Source of the DNA: Desulfovibrio sp.
GTDB lineage: Bacteria; Desulfobacterota; Desulfovibrionia; Desulfovibrionales; Desulfovibrionaceae
Assembly: GCA_017415765.1 (NCBI GenBank)
Contig: JAFQED010000064.1
Location: forward strand, 17,381 to 81,380
Direction: 5' to 3'
DNA length: 64,000 nucleotides
Numbering within the stretch: the stretch's first letter is position 1; each line of letters begins with the position of its first letter. Shown in pieces: positions 43,503-51,693 of this stretch. The translations under genes were made by a program, and so were the position numbers. The notes under the pieces were generated by a model. The model ran no database searches, had not been told where the DNA came from, and worked only from the letters and a program-made list of their open reading frames with translations.

Positions 43503-44812
43503 GTATCCGTGAATATTTGATATCTAAAGATATAGTGTTGAATAATGTACCAGAAATTTTACTTCCAGCTATCAAACAAATGGTTGATGAAGGTGACCAT
43601 TTTTACCTTTCATCAAACAATTATAATAGATATCATGGAGAAAAAATATTCTATTCTTATTCTTATCTCGTGTCGGCAGATCCATGGTCTGCATATTCAA
43701 AAAAGGATGAGAATTATATCCAAGAAGAAGTTACCCCTAATCAGCAACGATATATTGCTGCGGCCCTTTTCAATCCATCATCAATAAAAACTTGGTCTAT
43801 ACATTTGACGCCTTTTTGCAATATAAGCTGTCCAATGTGTCCATTTCACGGCAAAGAAGGAGATGCATATAAAGCTGAAAGAAAAAAAATGTTTGTTACT
43901 GTTCCACTTGAAACAGCATTTGAACGCATAAAAAAGATCGCTGATTTTGGTGCTACACATTTATCGTTAACGCCTTTAGGTGAACTATTTATGTACAAAC
44001 ACTGGCGTGAGGTTATTAAATATGCCAAGGAACTTGGACTGCATGTCGGCTTTACCAGTAACGGCACGCTGTTGACAAGAGAGCGCTGCCGAGAGCTTGC
44101 CGAACTTGGCATTGATTCTCTCACACTAAGTATTGATGCTATAAATTTTGATACATATGCCAAAGTTCATTCCTCCAAAAAAGAGTATTATGAAACAGCT
44201 ATTAACGCACCAGAAACATTAAGAGAATTCAACATTGAGACAGGCGTTCATTTTGTACGCCAGCCTGAGAACTTAAAAGATGAAAATGAATTTATCAATT
44301 ACTATACAAACAAAGATTTCTCCGTTGGAGTTGGAGAATACCTAGAATTTATTGATGGTAAATTGCTTCGGATCAAAAGAGAGGAAAAAATATCAAATCC
44401 AACAAACACATCATCGAGTTGCAACAACTACCAGCCGATCATTCAACCAGATGGTAAAATTGTTTTTTGTTGTGCGTTAAATCACTTCCAGTTTGATGAC
44501 AACAGATTTAATATCATTGAACATCCGCATGTAGACGATGGTATCGAACATGCTGTCGCTTGGTTTAAGAAACATTATATTTGTGAGAAAACGTTTGACA
44601 GCATCTGCTCTACATGTGCACTCTGGGATACACTTGCATATACACAATACACGATGAACGGAATTGATTGCAAAAAAGCGCGTACGAATCAGACATATAA
44701 TAAGTCCGTCGGTCTTATGAAAAAATGGAAAAGCCGTCTTGTTCATGCTATCTATGACCCACGATGGGCTGTTCACAAGCTGAAAGAACATATTAACAAA
44801 TTACTGGACTGA
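43481..44812 (+). CDS. Radical SAM protein with SPASM-like C-terminus, phase-variable start (ON)
   Basis: A 443-residue enzyme. The cluster motif CNISCPMC (C-x3-C-x2-C) lies at about residues 111-118. It is followed by THLSLTPLGELFMYKHWREV (GxE-like), GFTSNGTLLT and LTLSIDA, all typical of radical SAM barrels. A C-terminal Cys set (SCNNYQPIIQPDGKIVFCCA, then CEKTFDSICSTC) suggests auxiliary clusters of the SPASM type. Radical SAM/SPASM proteins in glycan loci modify sugars or peptides; the reaction is unknown. ATG 43481 follows GGAG and is followed by the GA tract (MQERERES). It is AT-rich from the tract onward. A second, broken relative lies at 45233-46545. Confidence 0.85.
   Translation: MQERERESIREYLISKDIVLNNVPEILLPAIKQMVDEGDHFYLSSNNYNRYHGEKIFYSYSYLVSADPWSAYSKKDENYIQEEVTPNQQRYIAAALFNPSSIKTWSIHLTPFCNISCPMCPFHGKEGDAYKAERKKMFVTVPLETAFERIKKIADFGATHLSLTPLGELFMYKHWREVIKYAKELGLHVGFTSNGTLLTRERCRELAELGIDSLTLSIDAINFDTYAKVHSSKKEYYETAINAPETLREFNIETGVHFVRQPENLKDENEFINYYTNKDFSVGVGEYLEFIDGKLLRIKREEKISNPTNTSSSCNNYQPIIQPDGKIVFCCALNHFQFDDNRFNIIEHPHVDDGIEHAVAWFKKHYICEKTFDSICSTCALWDTLAYTQYTMNGIDCKKARTNQTYNKSVGLMKKWKSRLVHAIYDPRWAVHKLKEHINKLLD
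43487..43502 (+). repeat. (GA)8 tract in the first radical SAM gene
   Basis: Eight GA units (plus a G) start two codons after ATG 43481 and read ERERE. The current length is in frame with SIREYLISKD (ON). GC-rich DNA ends and AT-rich DNA begins here. Confidence 0.93.
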
Positions 44813-45119
44813 TAAATTTCTCAATCGGTTATGACTTATTGATGAATGTCTCGGGCATATCTTAACCCCCACAAGTTTACAGCCGTACTAAAATTTGCGC
44901 TTGATGTTTATAGCAGAAATTCCTTGGAAAGTCGGCGTGTTTTAAGGTGAGGGTTAGCACTTGCTGTCTGAACAGCATAGAGCGGCAATGCTTACATTGT
45001 CTACGCTTTGTACAGTGACGGAGTGTAGGCGATATATGGTCTTGATACCGCTGGACATTGGCTAATTTACGTACTTCGTATGGATCCCTATCTACGTGGT
45101 ACGCAACCGCTTCAGGAAC
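44813..45119. other. Spacer of 307 bases with no recognisable gene
   Basis: This stretch lies between the first radical SAM gene and the 135-bp repeat. A 92-codon minus-strand frame (45155-44877) overlaps the repeat and resembles nothing I know. I see no promoter, terminator or IS end that I can support; it may be debris from the insertion. Confidence 0.5.
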
Positions 45120-45254
45120 ACAGGCGGGCAGGCGACAATTTTGTGACATCCGCATACCATTTCCAACGATTACGGTTGGCAGGCGACGTATAATTTTTTA
45201 TTGAACCGACTGCAATAATGGAGAAGCAAGCTATGCAAGAGAGAGAGAGAGAGA
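45120..45254 (+). repeat. 135-bp direct repeat, copy B
   Basis: Matches 43368-43502 (see that entry). In this copy the deacetylase reading frame is broken by a TGG to TGA change, so only the translation start of the next gene is still meaningful. Confidence 0.93.
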
Positions 45255-46545
45255 TTACAAGAGCAGGGCGTCGCTCTTAATAATATCCCCGATGCATTAA
45301 TTCCGGCCATAACGCAACTTGCTGAGAATAACACACCTTTTTTATCACAAATACTAATTTTGACATCATTGACAATAATCACGTCCAGTATATTTGCTGT
45401 GACAGTGCATGGAAAGCCACAAGCTGGAGTGCCGCTTTTTTGCTGGAATCCGCGCCGCCGTCCGTCAGCGCAGAAGTGGGGGAGGCATTGGCTGTGGCCA
45501 TGCTGCAATCTTACAAACCAACATCATGGTCTCTGTTGCTTGATTGGCGCTGCATCTATACATGCCCCATGTGTCCGTTCCATGGCGAAGGCTATACCGG
45601 AGATTATTGGAAAAACAGACAGAAGCAGCGGACTGTCGTGCCATTGGAAACAGCAAAATGGCGCATAGACCTATTGAAACACTACGGAGCCTCACATCTG
45701 TCGCTCATCTCCTCTGGAGAGATATTTTTATATCCCTATTGGAAGGATGTTGCAGACTATGCGAAAGATCTTGGCTTCTCACTAGGAACAACTACAAATG
45801 GTGCCATGATTACGCCAGAGCTTTGCCAAGAGCTTATTAAGCATGGGTTCACAAATATTTCTGTCAGTCATGATGCTATAACATTTGAAACATATAAACA
45901 AGTTCGTTCCGCAGACAGAAAGAATTTTGAAGCTGCCATGAAAGCGCCAGAAATGCTTACGGACGCTGGCCTTAAAGTAAATGTACATTTTGTACAGCAA
46001 GATGCCAATATCCATGAAAAACAACAATATATTGATATGTGGAAAAATCAAATATTGATTCATTCTCAATCGGATCACAGACAATATACAATGAGGATGG
46101 CTCATGCTCAAAACGAGACACATCAAATGATATTTTCATTCAACCACTTTGCTCTTGGTTTGGTAGTTATTGTATTCATGTCGATGGGACAGTTTCGCTC
46201 TGTTGTCAATCGCAAACGCTTATAGATGACACAAACTCATATGGCATAGATTTTCCTAATATAGACGAAATTCAGGATGCCGAGACGGTAGTTAAAAAAC
46301 TTCATGCCCTGATGTGCCATTCCTCACTGACACCGTATTGTAAAAAATGCGGCTTATATTCACTACGGAAAAATCCCGTTTGGAATATTTCTCCAAAATG
46401 GAAGCATCTTAAAAACGATACTGACCTTGATATTTGGGAACGTATTCATCCGTACAGCGATCTCTGTGAATACTTAAAACTACACAGACCAAAGGCATTC
46501 CAGATACTGCAAAAATGCAAACATATGCTGCTGGGAAACGCATAG
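45233..46545 (+). pseudogene. Second radical SAM gene, phase-OFF and frameshifted
   Basis: A relative of the gene at 43481: LNNIPDALIPAITQ parallels LNNVPEILLPAIKQ, CIYTCPMCPFHG carries the cluster motif, and SHLSLISSGEIFLYPYWKDV and LGTTTNGAMIT match the barrel. Reading from ATG 45233 meets TAA at 45278-45280 because the GA tract is one unit short (or two too long). Two further shifts lie in homopolymers: T6 near 45338 and A5 near 46040, each one base short. With all three mended the frame would run to 46545 (LLGNA). It is either decayed or silenced by several slippage sites. Confidence 0.85.
45239..45254 (+). repeat. (GA)8 tract in the second radical SAM gene (OFF)
   Basis: Eight GA units follow ATG CAA. 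Nine would read AGA TTA CAA GAG CAG into the homologous N-terminus; eight gives ATT ACA AGA GCA ... TAA. Confidence 0.92.
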
Positions 46546-46564
46546 CCTTTGCCAAGAGGAAACG

Positions 46565-47338
46565 ATGAAAAAGACAACTTACCCAACCATTGTTCCCTTA
46601 CTCCCTGCGGCGTGGCAAAAGGTTCTTTTCGGTGATAGAAAAGCAGAGAGAGAGAGAGACCCGGATTGGCTTGAGTGGCAGCGTTGCTACCTGGCGTTTT
46701 ACCAAAACACGCAGAAAGCCGGCATAGGGCAAGTGGTCAATAATGCAGGCTACAACATTCTGCGAGGATATGACTTCACCGGGTTGCGCTGTCTGGAAAT
46801 CGGCCCCGGCATCCTGCCTCACATGCGCTTCTGGCGCGGCAGGCCCGCATGCTACGATATCGCCGACATCCAGAAAGATCTTTTGGACGCCTCCCGGACA
46901 ATTCTGGACAGGGCGGGGGTGCCCGGGATGGCCATGCTGCTGCCGGAGCGTGCGCAGGCGGGCATTTCCGCCCCTGACGCCTCCTATGACTGCATTCTCT
47001 CTTTTTACAGCCTCGAGCACCTGTCCCCCCTGGATGCGCACCTGAAAGAGTATCACCGCCTCCTGCGGCCCGGCGGCATGCTGGTTGGAGCCATCCCGGC
47101 CGAGGGAGGGCTGGCGTGGGGGCTGGGACGAATGCTGACATCCCGGCGCTACGCGAAAAAGCACTTCAGTTATGATTTTGACAAAATCACCGCCTGGGAG
47201 CATTGTAACACCGTCGGCAGCATCCTGCGCGCCTGTGACGCGCTTTTCCGGCAGGGACTCCTTGAATTTTGGCCCTTGCGCGCTCCGCTTGTCTATATAA
47301 ACCTTGTTATCCGCTTCAAATACCGAAAGGCCGCATGA
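46565..47338 (+). CDS. Class I SAM-dependent methyltransferase with an internal GA tract (ON)
   Basis: A 257-residue methyltransferase. Motif I is LRCLEIGPGILPHMRF, with CILSFYSLEHLSPLDAHLKE and LLRPGGMLVGAIPAEGG further along. The first 26 residues (MKKTTYPTIVPLLPAAWQKV...) precede the GA-encoded KAERERD, after which DWLEWQRCYLAFYQN begins. GAGG precedes the ATG at 46565. It is GC-rich except for the first 80 bases, so its 5' end may have been joined from AT-rich DNA near the tract. The stop overlaps the next start (ATGA), so it is coupled to the gene at 47335. Acceptor unknown, probably a sugar. Confidence 0.85.
   Translation: MKKTTYPTIVPLLPAAWQKVLFGDRKAERERDPDWLEWQRCYLAFYQNTQKAGIGQVVNNAGYNILRGYDFTGLRCLEIGPGILPHMRFWRGRPACYDIADIQKDLLDASRTILDRAGVPGMAMLLPERAQAGISAPDASYDCILSFYSLEHLSPLDAHLKEYHRLLRPGGMLVGAIPAEGGLAWGLGRMLTSRRYAKKHFSYDFDKITAWEHCNTVGSILRACDALFRQGLLEFWPLRAPLVYINLVIRFKYRKAA
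46646..46659 (+). repeat. (GA)7 tract inside the methyltransferase gene
   Basis: Seven GA units at codons about 28-32 read AERERD in the present frame. It is the only tract far from the start codon that is ON. Slippage would truncate the protein after about 35-60 codons. Confidence 0.92.
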
Positions 47339-48876
47339 CCCCCATAGCCGCCCAAGTTGCCCACACCCTGCCGCGCGTCCTGTCGCTTTTTGACAGAGAC
47401 CCGCGCAGCGCATGCTATGGCATTGGCGACAGGCAGCATGTCTCCTGGTGTACCAAAGACTATGCCAACGGCACGCAGCAGGCTTTGGCCCACGGCCTGG
47501 CCCGCCTGCTGCATGACGGCGCGCTGCCCCCGTTCTGCCCCCCCGGGCAGGCGTCCCGCGTTGTGGAAAGCGCGTTTGCCGGCCTGGCGCGCATTACGCG
47601 CAGCGATGGCAGCCTAGAAGAGGCCTTCCCCTACGAAAGCTCCTTTTGCGTCACTGCGCTCGGCCTGCATGACCTGCTGTGGGCGCACCGCCTCTGCCCG
47701 CCGGACACCCCGGCCACGCGGGCGCGCCGCCTGGCCGCCCTCGCGCCGCTGGCGCGCTTCCTCCTGCGCGCCGACGAGCGACACGGCTTCATTTCCAATC
47801 ACTTGGCCACGGCGGCGGGCGCGCTCTACCTCTGGCATGCGGAAACGGGCGACGCTGCGGCGGAACGCTGCGGCGGGCTGCTGCTCCGGCGCATCCTTGA
47901 GCATGCCTCCCCCGAGGGCTGGTTTCGAGAATATGACGGCGCAGACCCCGGCTACCAGAGCCTCTGCCTGCACTATCTCGCCCTGCTGCACGTCGCCCGG
48001 CCGGATCTCGGACTGATGCCGCACCTGTGCCGGGGCATCGACTTCCTGACGCATTTCGTCTTTCCCGACGGTTCGTTCGGCGGCATTTTCGGCAGCCGCA
48101 GGACGCGCTTCTACTATCCCACGGCCGCGGCGCTGCTTGCCGAATCCCATCCCCCGGCCGCTGCGCTGCATGCCGCCATGTCGGCCTCCATCGCGGCCAT
48201 GAACTGCGTCACCCTAGCCTGCATGGATGACGACAATCTGGCGCCCATGTTCAATGCCTACGCCTGTGCGGCGTCCATTTCGGTTCCGCAGGAGACCGGG
48301 GCCCTGCCCTGCGCCGCGCCCGCGCCCCTGCGTCGCTTTCCCGGGGCTGGCCTCGCCGTCTACAATACGACGGCGCACTATACGGTTGTTGCCGTGGGTC
48401 TGGGGGGCGCCTATGAAAGCGCCTCCAAGGTGGACGGGAGCCATATGACGGACGGGGGGAGCCTGCTTCGGCGCGGCGATCGGCTCTGGAGTACGCAATG
48501 CCGTGACCCGCAAGCGACGGCGTTGCTCTCGGACGACGGACTGGATGTCACCTGCCGCGCCGTCAGGGTGCTGCGCCGCCGTCCCGCCCCTTTGCAGCTG
48601 CTCTGCCTGCGCCTGCTGGCCATGACCGTCATGCGTGTGCCCGCGGTGTCCCGCCTGATCAAACGCCTGCTGGCTTTCCTGCTCATGGGCAAAAAAAGTT
48701 TTCATCCGGTCGCCATCCGACGGCGCATCGACATGAGTGGCGGGCGCCCTGCCGTCACGGCAGCACCGGTCGGCCCCTTGCCGTCGGGCACGGTCTTCGA
48801 GGCACAGGGCGGCACAAGTCTTTCCATCCACATGGCTTCTGCGGGCTACTGGCAGCGCACGGAGGCGCAAGAATGA
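47335..48876 (+). CDS. Unrecognised 513-residue protein, alpha/alpha-toroid-like
   Basis: I do not recognise a named family. The N-terminal 330 residues are helical and Trp/His/Tyr-rich with recurring segments (TKDYANGTQQALAHGLARLL; FISNHLATAAGALYLWHAET; REYDGADPGYQSLCLHYLAL; PDGSFGGIFGSRRTRFYYPT). This looks like an (alpha/alpha) barrel as in glycoside hydrolases, heparinase-like lyases and similar sugar enzymes. The C-terminal part is beta-rich (YTVVAVGLGGAYESASKVDG). It overlaps the methyltransferase stop (ATGA) and its own stop overlaps the DegT start, so it belongs to the same glycan operon. A sugar lyase, hydrolase or epimerase role is a guess from fold and place. Confidence 0.6.
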   Translation: MTPIAAQVAHTLPRVLSLFDRDPRSACYGIGDRQHVSWCTKDYANGTQQALAHGLARLLHDGALPPFCPPGQASRVVESAFAGLARITRSDGSLEEAFPYESSFCVTALGLHDLLWAHRLCPPDTPATRARRLAALAPLARFLLRADERHGFISNHLATAAGALYLWHAETGDAAAERCGGLLLRRILEHASPEGWFREYDGADPGYQSLCLHYLALLHVARPDLGLMPHLCRGIDFLTHFVFPDGSFGGIFGSRRTRFYYPTAAALLAESHPPAAALHAAMSASIAAMNCVTLACMDDDNLAPMFNAYACAASISVPQETGALPCAAPAPLRRFPGAGLAVYNTTAHYTVVAVGLGGAYESASKVDGSHMTDGGSLLRRGDRLWSTQCRDPQATALLSDDGLDVTCRAVRVLRRRPAPLQLLCLRLLAMTVMRVPAVSRLIKRLLAFLLMGKKSFHPVAIRRRIDMSGGRPAVTAAPVGPLPSGTVFEAQGGTSLSIHMASAGYWQRTEAQE

Positions 48877-50072
48877 TTCCCCGCCTGCGCCCGCGCCTGG
48901 GCCTCCCCGAATTGCTGGCCGCCCTGCGCCCGGGGGACGACGCTCAGGCCGTGACCGAGTTTGAACAAGCCTTTGCGGATATGACCGGCCAGCGCCACGC
49001 CGTGGCCTTTCCCTATGGGCGTACAGGGCTGTATTGCCTGCTCAAGGCGCTAGGACTGCGCAACAGCATGGTCGTCACGCCGGCCTGGACCTGCGTGGTC
49101 GTGCCGCACGCCACGGTGAGCAGCGGCAATGAGCCGGTCTTCGTCGACAGCGCCCCCGGCGACTACAACATGGATCTGCGCCGTGCCGGCGAAACGCTGG
49201 ACGAAACCGACGCGGGCGCGCTCATCGCCACATCGATTTTCGGCCACCCCGTGGATCTCGACGCGCTGGAAGCCCTGCGCCGCACGCATCCCGGCGTCTG
49301 CATTATCCAGGACTGCGCGCACTCCTTCCTGTGCGAACACGGGGGGCGCCCCGTACATGCATACGGCGATGCGGCCGTGTTCGGCCTTAATGTCAGCAAG
49401 CTCATGTCTTCCATTTTCGGGGGGATGGTGGCCACCGACGACGACACGCTGGCCGCACGCCTGCGCAACGAACGAAGCAAGACGCTCAGCCCGGCCCCCT
49501 GGCGCAAGGCATGGAGCCGGCGCATCTATCTGGCGGCGTCCATGCTCGCGCTCTGGCCGCCGGCGTACAGCGCCGTGAACTTGCTTGAACGCAGCGGCGC
49601 GCTCGGCCGTTTTGTCAGCTACTACGACGAGGGGCGCATCGACATGCCCGCTGACTGGGATGTAGCCATGACCGCCCCGGAAGCGAGGGTCGGCGTCGTC
49701 CAGTGCGGGCGATACACCAGCATCATCGCCAACCGCCGGCGCAATGCGGCGGCCTATACGGAAGCCCTGCGGCACATCCCCGGCATCACCCTACCGCCGC
49801 ACGATGATGGGGCCACATGGTCGCATTACACCATCCTTGTGGACAGGCGCGAGGCGCTGCTTGACCGCGCATTGCGTGCGGGCATACAGTTGGGCCGACT
49901 TATCGAATACAACATTCCCGACATGCCCGCCTACCGCGCCCGGCCCGGCTACAGGGACTGTCCGCGGGCCCGCAGGCTTGCGGAGCACAGCGTCAACCTC
50001 CCTGTCTGGTGCGGCCCACGGGATGTACAACGCGTCATTGATTTCCTGAAAAATACAATGGGACACTATTGA
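48873..50072 (+). CDS. DegT/DnrJ/EryC1/StrS-type aminotransferase
   Basis: A 399-residue PLP enzyme of the sugar aminotransferase family. Visible marks are HAVAFPYGRTGLYCLLKAL (phosphate-cup region), TPAWTCVVVPHATVSS, IIQDCAHSFLCEHGGRPVHA with the cofactor Asp, and GLNVSKLMSSIFGGM with the Schiff-base Lys. It normally moves an amino group from glutamate onto a 3- or 4-keto sugar nucleotide. It overlaps the upstream stop by 4 bases and ends 1 base before the formyltransferase gene. That suggests an amino sugar is made here and then N-formylated by its neighbour. Confidence 0.87.
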   Translation: MIPRLRPRLGLPELLAALRPGDDAQAVTEFEQAFADMTGQRHAVAFPYGRTGLYCLLKALGLRNSMVVTPAWTCVVVPHATVSSGNEPVFVDSAPGDYNMDLRRAGETLDETDAGALIATSIFGHPVDLDALEALRRTHPGVCIIQDCAHSFLCEHGGRPVHAYGDAAVFGLNVSKLMSSIFGGMVATDDDTLAARLRNERSKTLSPAPWRKAWSRRIYLAASMLALWPPAYSAVNLLERSGALGRFVSYYDEGRIDMPADWDVAMTAPEARVGVVQCGRYTSIIANRRRNAAAYTEALRHIPGITLPPHDDGATWSHYTILVDRREALLDRALRAGIQLGRLIEYNIPDMPAYRARPGYRDCPRARRLAEHSVNLPVWCGPRDVQRVIDFLKNTMGHY

Positions 50073-50073
50073 A

Positions 50074-50707
50074 ATGAAAAATGCCAGCATACTCTGCATC
50101 ACCAGCGACGATGCCTGGGGGGCGCAGGCCGCCCGTCTGGCGTCCCGCTACCCCAATGTTCTGGTGGCCCGCGATGCGCGCTCGCTTTCCGCATCGCGCG
50201 CGCTGAAGCTGCTGTTCAAGAGAGAGAGAGAGAGAGAGAACGTTGCGCCTCTCGGTGGTGCTGCGACAGCTTGCCGCCATGCTGCAACGCGTCAAGGAGC
50301 CCTGCACCTTTGACGCAGGCGTCGCCAGCAGCGCGGATATCCTGCGCATCTGCCGGGCCGAGGCAATCAAGGCGGTCGTCCTCTACCGCGCCGGCATCTA
50401 CATCAACCGCCAACTGCTGGAAGCCGTGCCGCAGGTGTTCAACATCCACTGCGCGGACATATACCGCTACGGCGGGCTGAATGCCATCGGACGCATACGG
50501 GCCGACAGGGAGCGCCGCCAGTGGGCGACCCTGCACCGTGTCACGCCGCGCATTGACGAGGGGCCGGTGATTGCCCTGAAGGAATACCGCCTCAATCCGG
50601 CCATGGCCTATTGCAGCATGGAGGATGTGGCCTATCGCGCCGGCCTTGAGCTGCTGGAAGGTTTTTTTAACGCATATACGCAAGGTTTCTCCCCGAAACT
50701 GGAATAA
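50074..50707 (+). pseudogene. Formyltransferase family gene, phase-OFF through a GA tract
   Basis: Frame 1 gives MKNASILCITSDDAWGAQAA and 48 residues of a Rossmann-like start, then KRERERE from the GA tract, then a shifted tail ending at TGA 50314. Frame 2 continues the real protein from just after the tract: TLRLSVVLRQLAAMLQ, VFNIHCADIYRYGGLNAI (the N-x-H-x(n)-P/Y-x-x-G formyltransferase motif), RIDEGPVIALKEYRL, and a stop at 50707. One GA unit more (or two fewer) joins the halves into a protein of about 210 residues. The family uses 10-formyl-THF to formylate amino sugars; the substrate is probably the neighbouring aminotransferase's product. Confidence 0.88.
50220..50239 (+). repeat. (GA)10 tract inside the formyltransferase gene (OFF)
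   Basis: Ten GA units at codons about 49-55, in GC-rich DNA on both sides. Eleven would restore the frame, and nine or ten would not. The tract lies between the nucleotide-fold start and the catalytic half. Confidence 0.94.
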
Positions 50708-50708
50708 C

Positions 50709-51672
50709 ATGATGAAACAAGGTTTGCTTTTCCAATCAAGATTGCTGTGGGATATTTTATCAGAAGTGTACAATTTACATTATGAGATAATCTCATATAA
50801 GGGCTCTGAAATTCCGGTATTTCATCCAAAAAATAAACTTGCAAAAAAATATATACAAATGCTCCATATATGTTCTATGATTTTATTCCAGATGAGTATC
50901 GCAAAAATGCAGGAGAAGAGATAAAATTTTTGTTAAAAAATCAGTCATCGTATAATTATATACATAAAACATGTGTAAATATTAATGAATATACGAATAA
51001 AATAGAAGAAGGAATAATTTCATTTATAAATATTGCGCCACATAGCTTTGATTCATATATAAAAGAATTATCAAAAAAACATTGCCAAAACATACGAACA
51101 GCTGAAAATAAAATAAAAAAAAATAAATATTATGTGATATGTGAAGCGACAACAGAAACTGAATTGCATAGGATTTACGATCTTCTTGCAATAACATATG
51201 CAAAAAACATCGTATGTTTTTTCATCCATACAAATTATTTTTGTTATTATTCAAGAATAATGTAATTAATGCACATTATATCGAGGATCGCGCGAATTCG
51301 TCGATAATGAATGCAATCATAACTGCTCACGACTCATACACAATGCATTACATGTGGGGAATGAACAATCCACAATATTATCGCTTGTCGTTAAGTCATA
51401 TTTTATTAAAAAACATGATTGAGGAAGCTTTTGCTCGAAACCTACGCTATGTCTCATTTGGTTCAACTTCTTTATCTGACACAAATTTACTGGCTTTTAA
51501 AACAAAATGGAAGTGCGCTCATACTCCAATATATGCATACTATACCAAAGAGCGTCCCCTTGTTATTGATGTTGAATCAAGCTATAAATTTTTGCGTAGA
51601 ATATTTTTTTCTCTTCCTGTCCCATTTTTAAAAAAGCTTATGCCAAAAGCCTTACAAATACTCGTTCAATAA
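50709..51672 (+). pseudogene. FemAB/GNAT-like acyltransferase broken by two frameshifts
   Basis: Three consecutive frames together make a FemAB-like protein. The first (MMKQGLLFQSRLLWDILSEV to AKK) is the N-terminal domain; the second (YTNAPYMFYDFIPDEYRKNA to KNIVCF) and third (FHPYKLFLLLFKNNVINAHY to ALQILVQ) are the rest. MHYMWGMNNPQYYRLSLSHILL and AFARNLRYVSFGSTSLSDTN are the family's C-terminal hallmark. The shifts fall in A7 near 50846 and T6 near 51218, each one base short. It is very AT-rich. Such enzymes transfer aminoacyl or acyl groups. It lies between two formyltransferase genes. It may be decay or homopolymer error. Confidence 0.78.
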
Positions 51673-51693
51673 TAGCTCCTAAAGGAGAAGTAC

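Noticed and set aside
44877-45155. Minus-strand 92-codon frame rich in Cys/His
   Set aside because: It overlaps the 135-bp repeat, has no ribosome site and resembles no transposase I can name with confidence.
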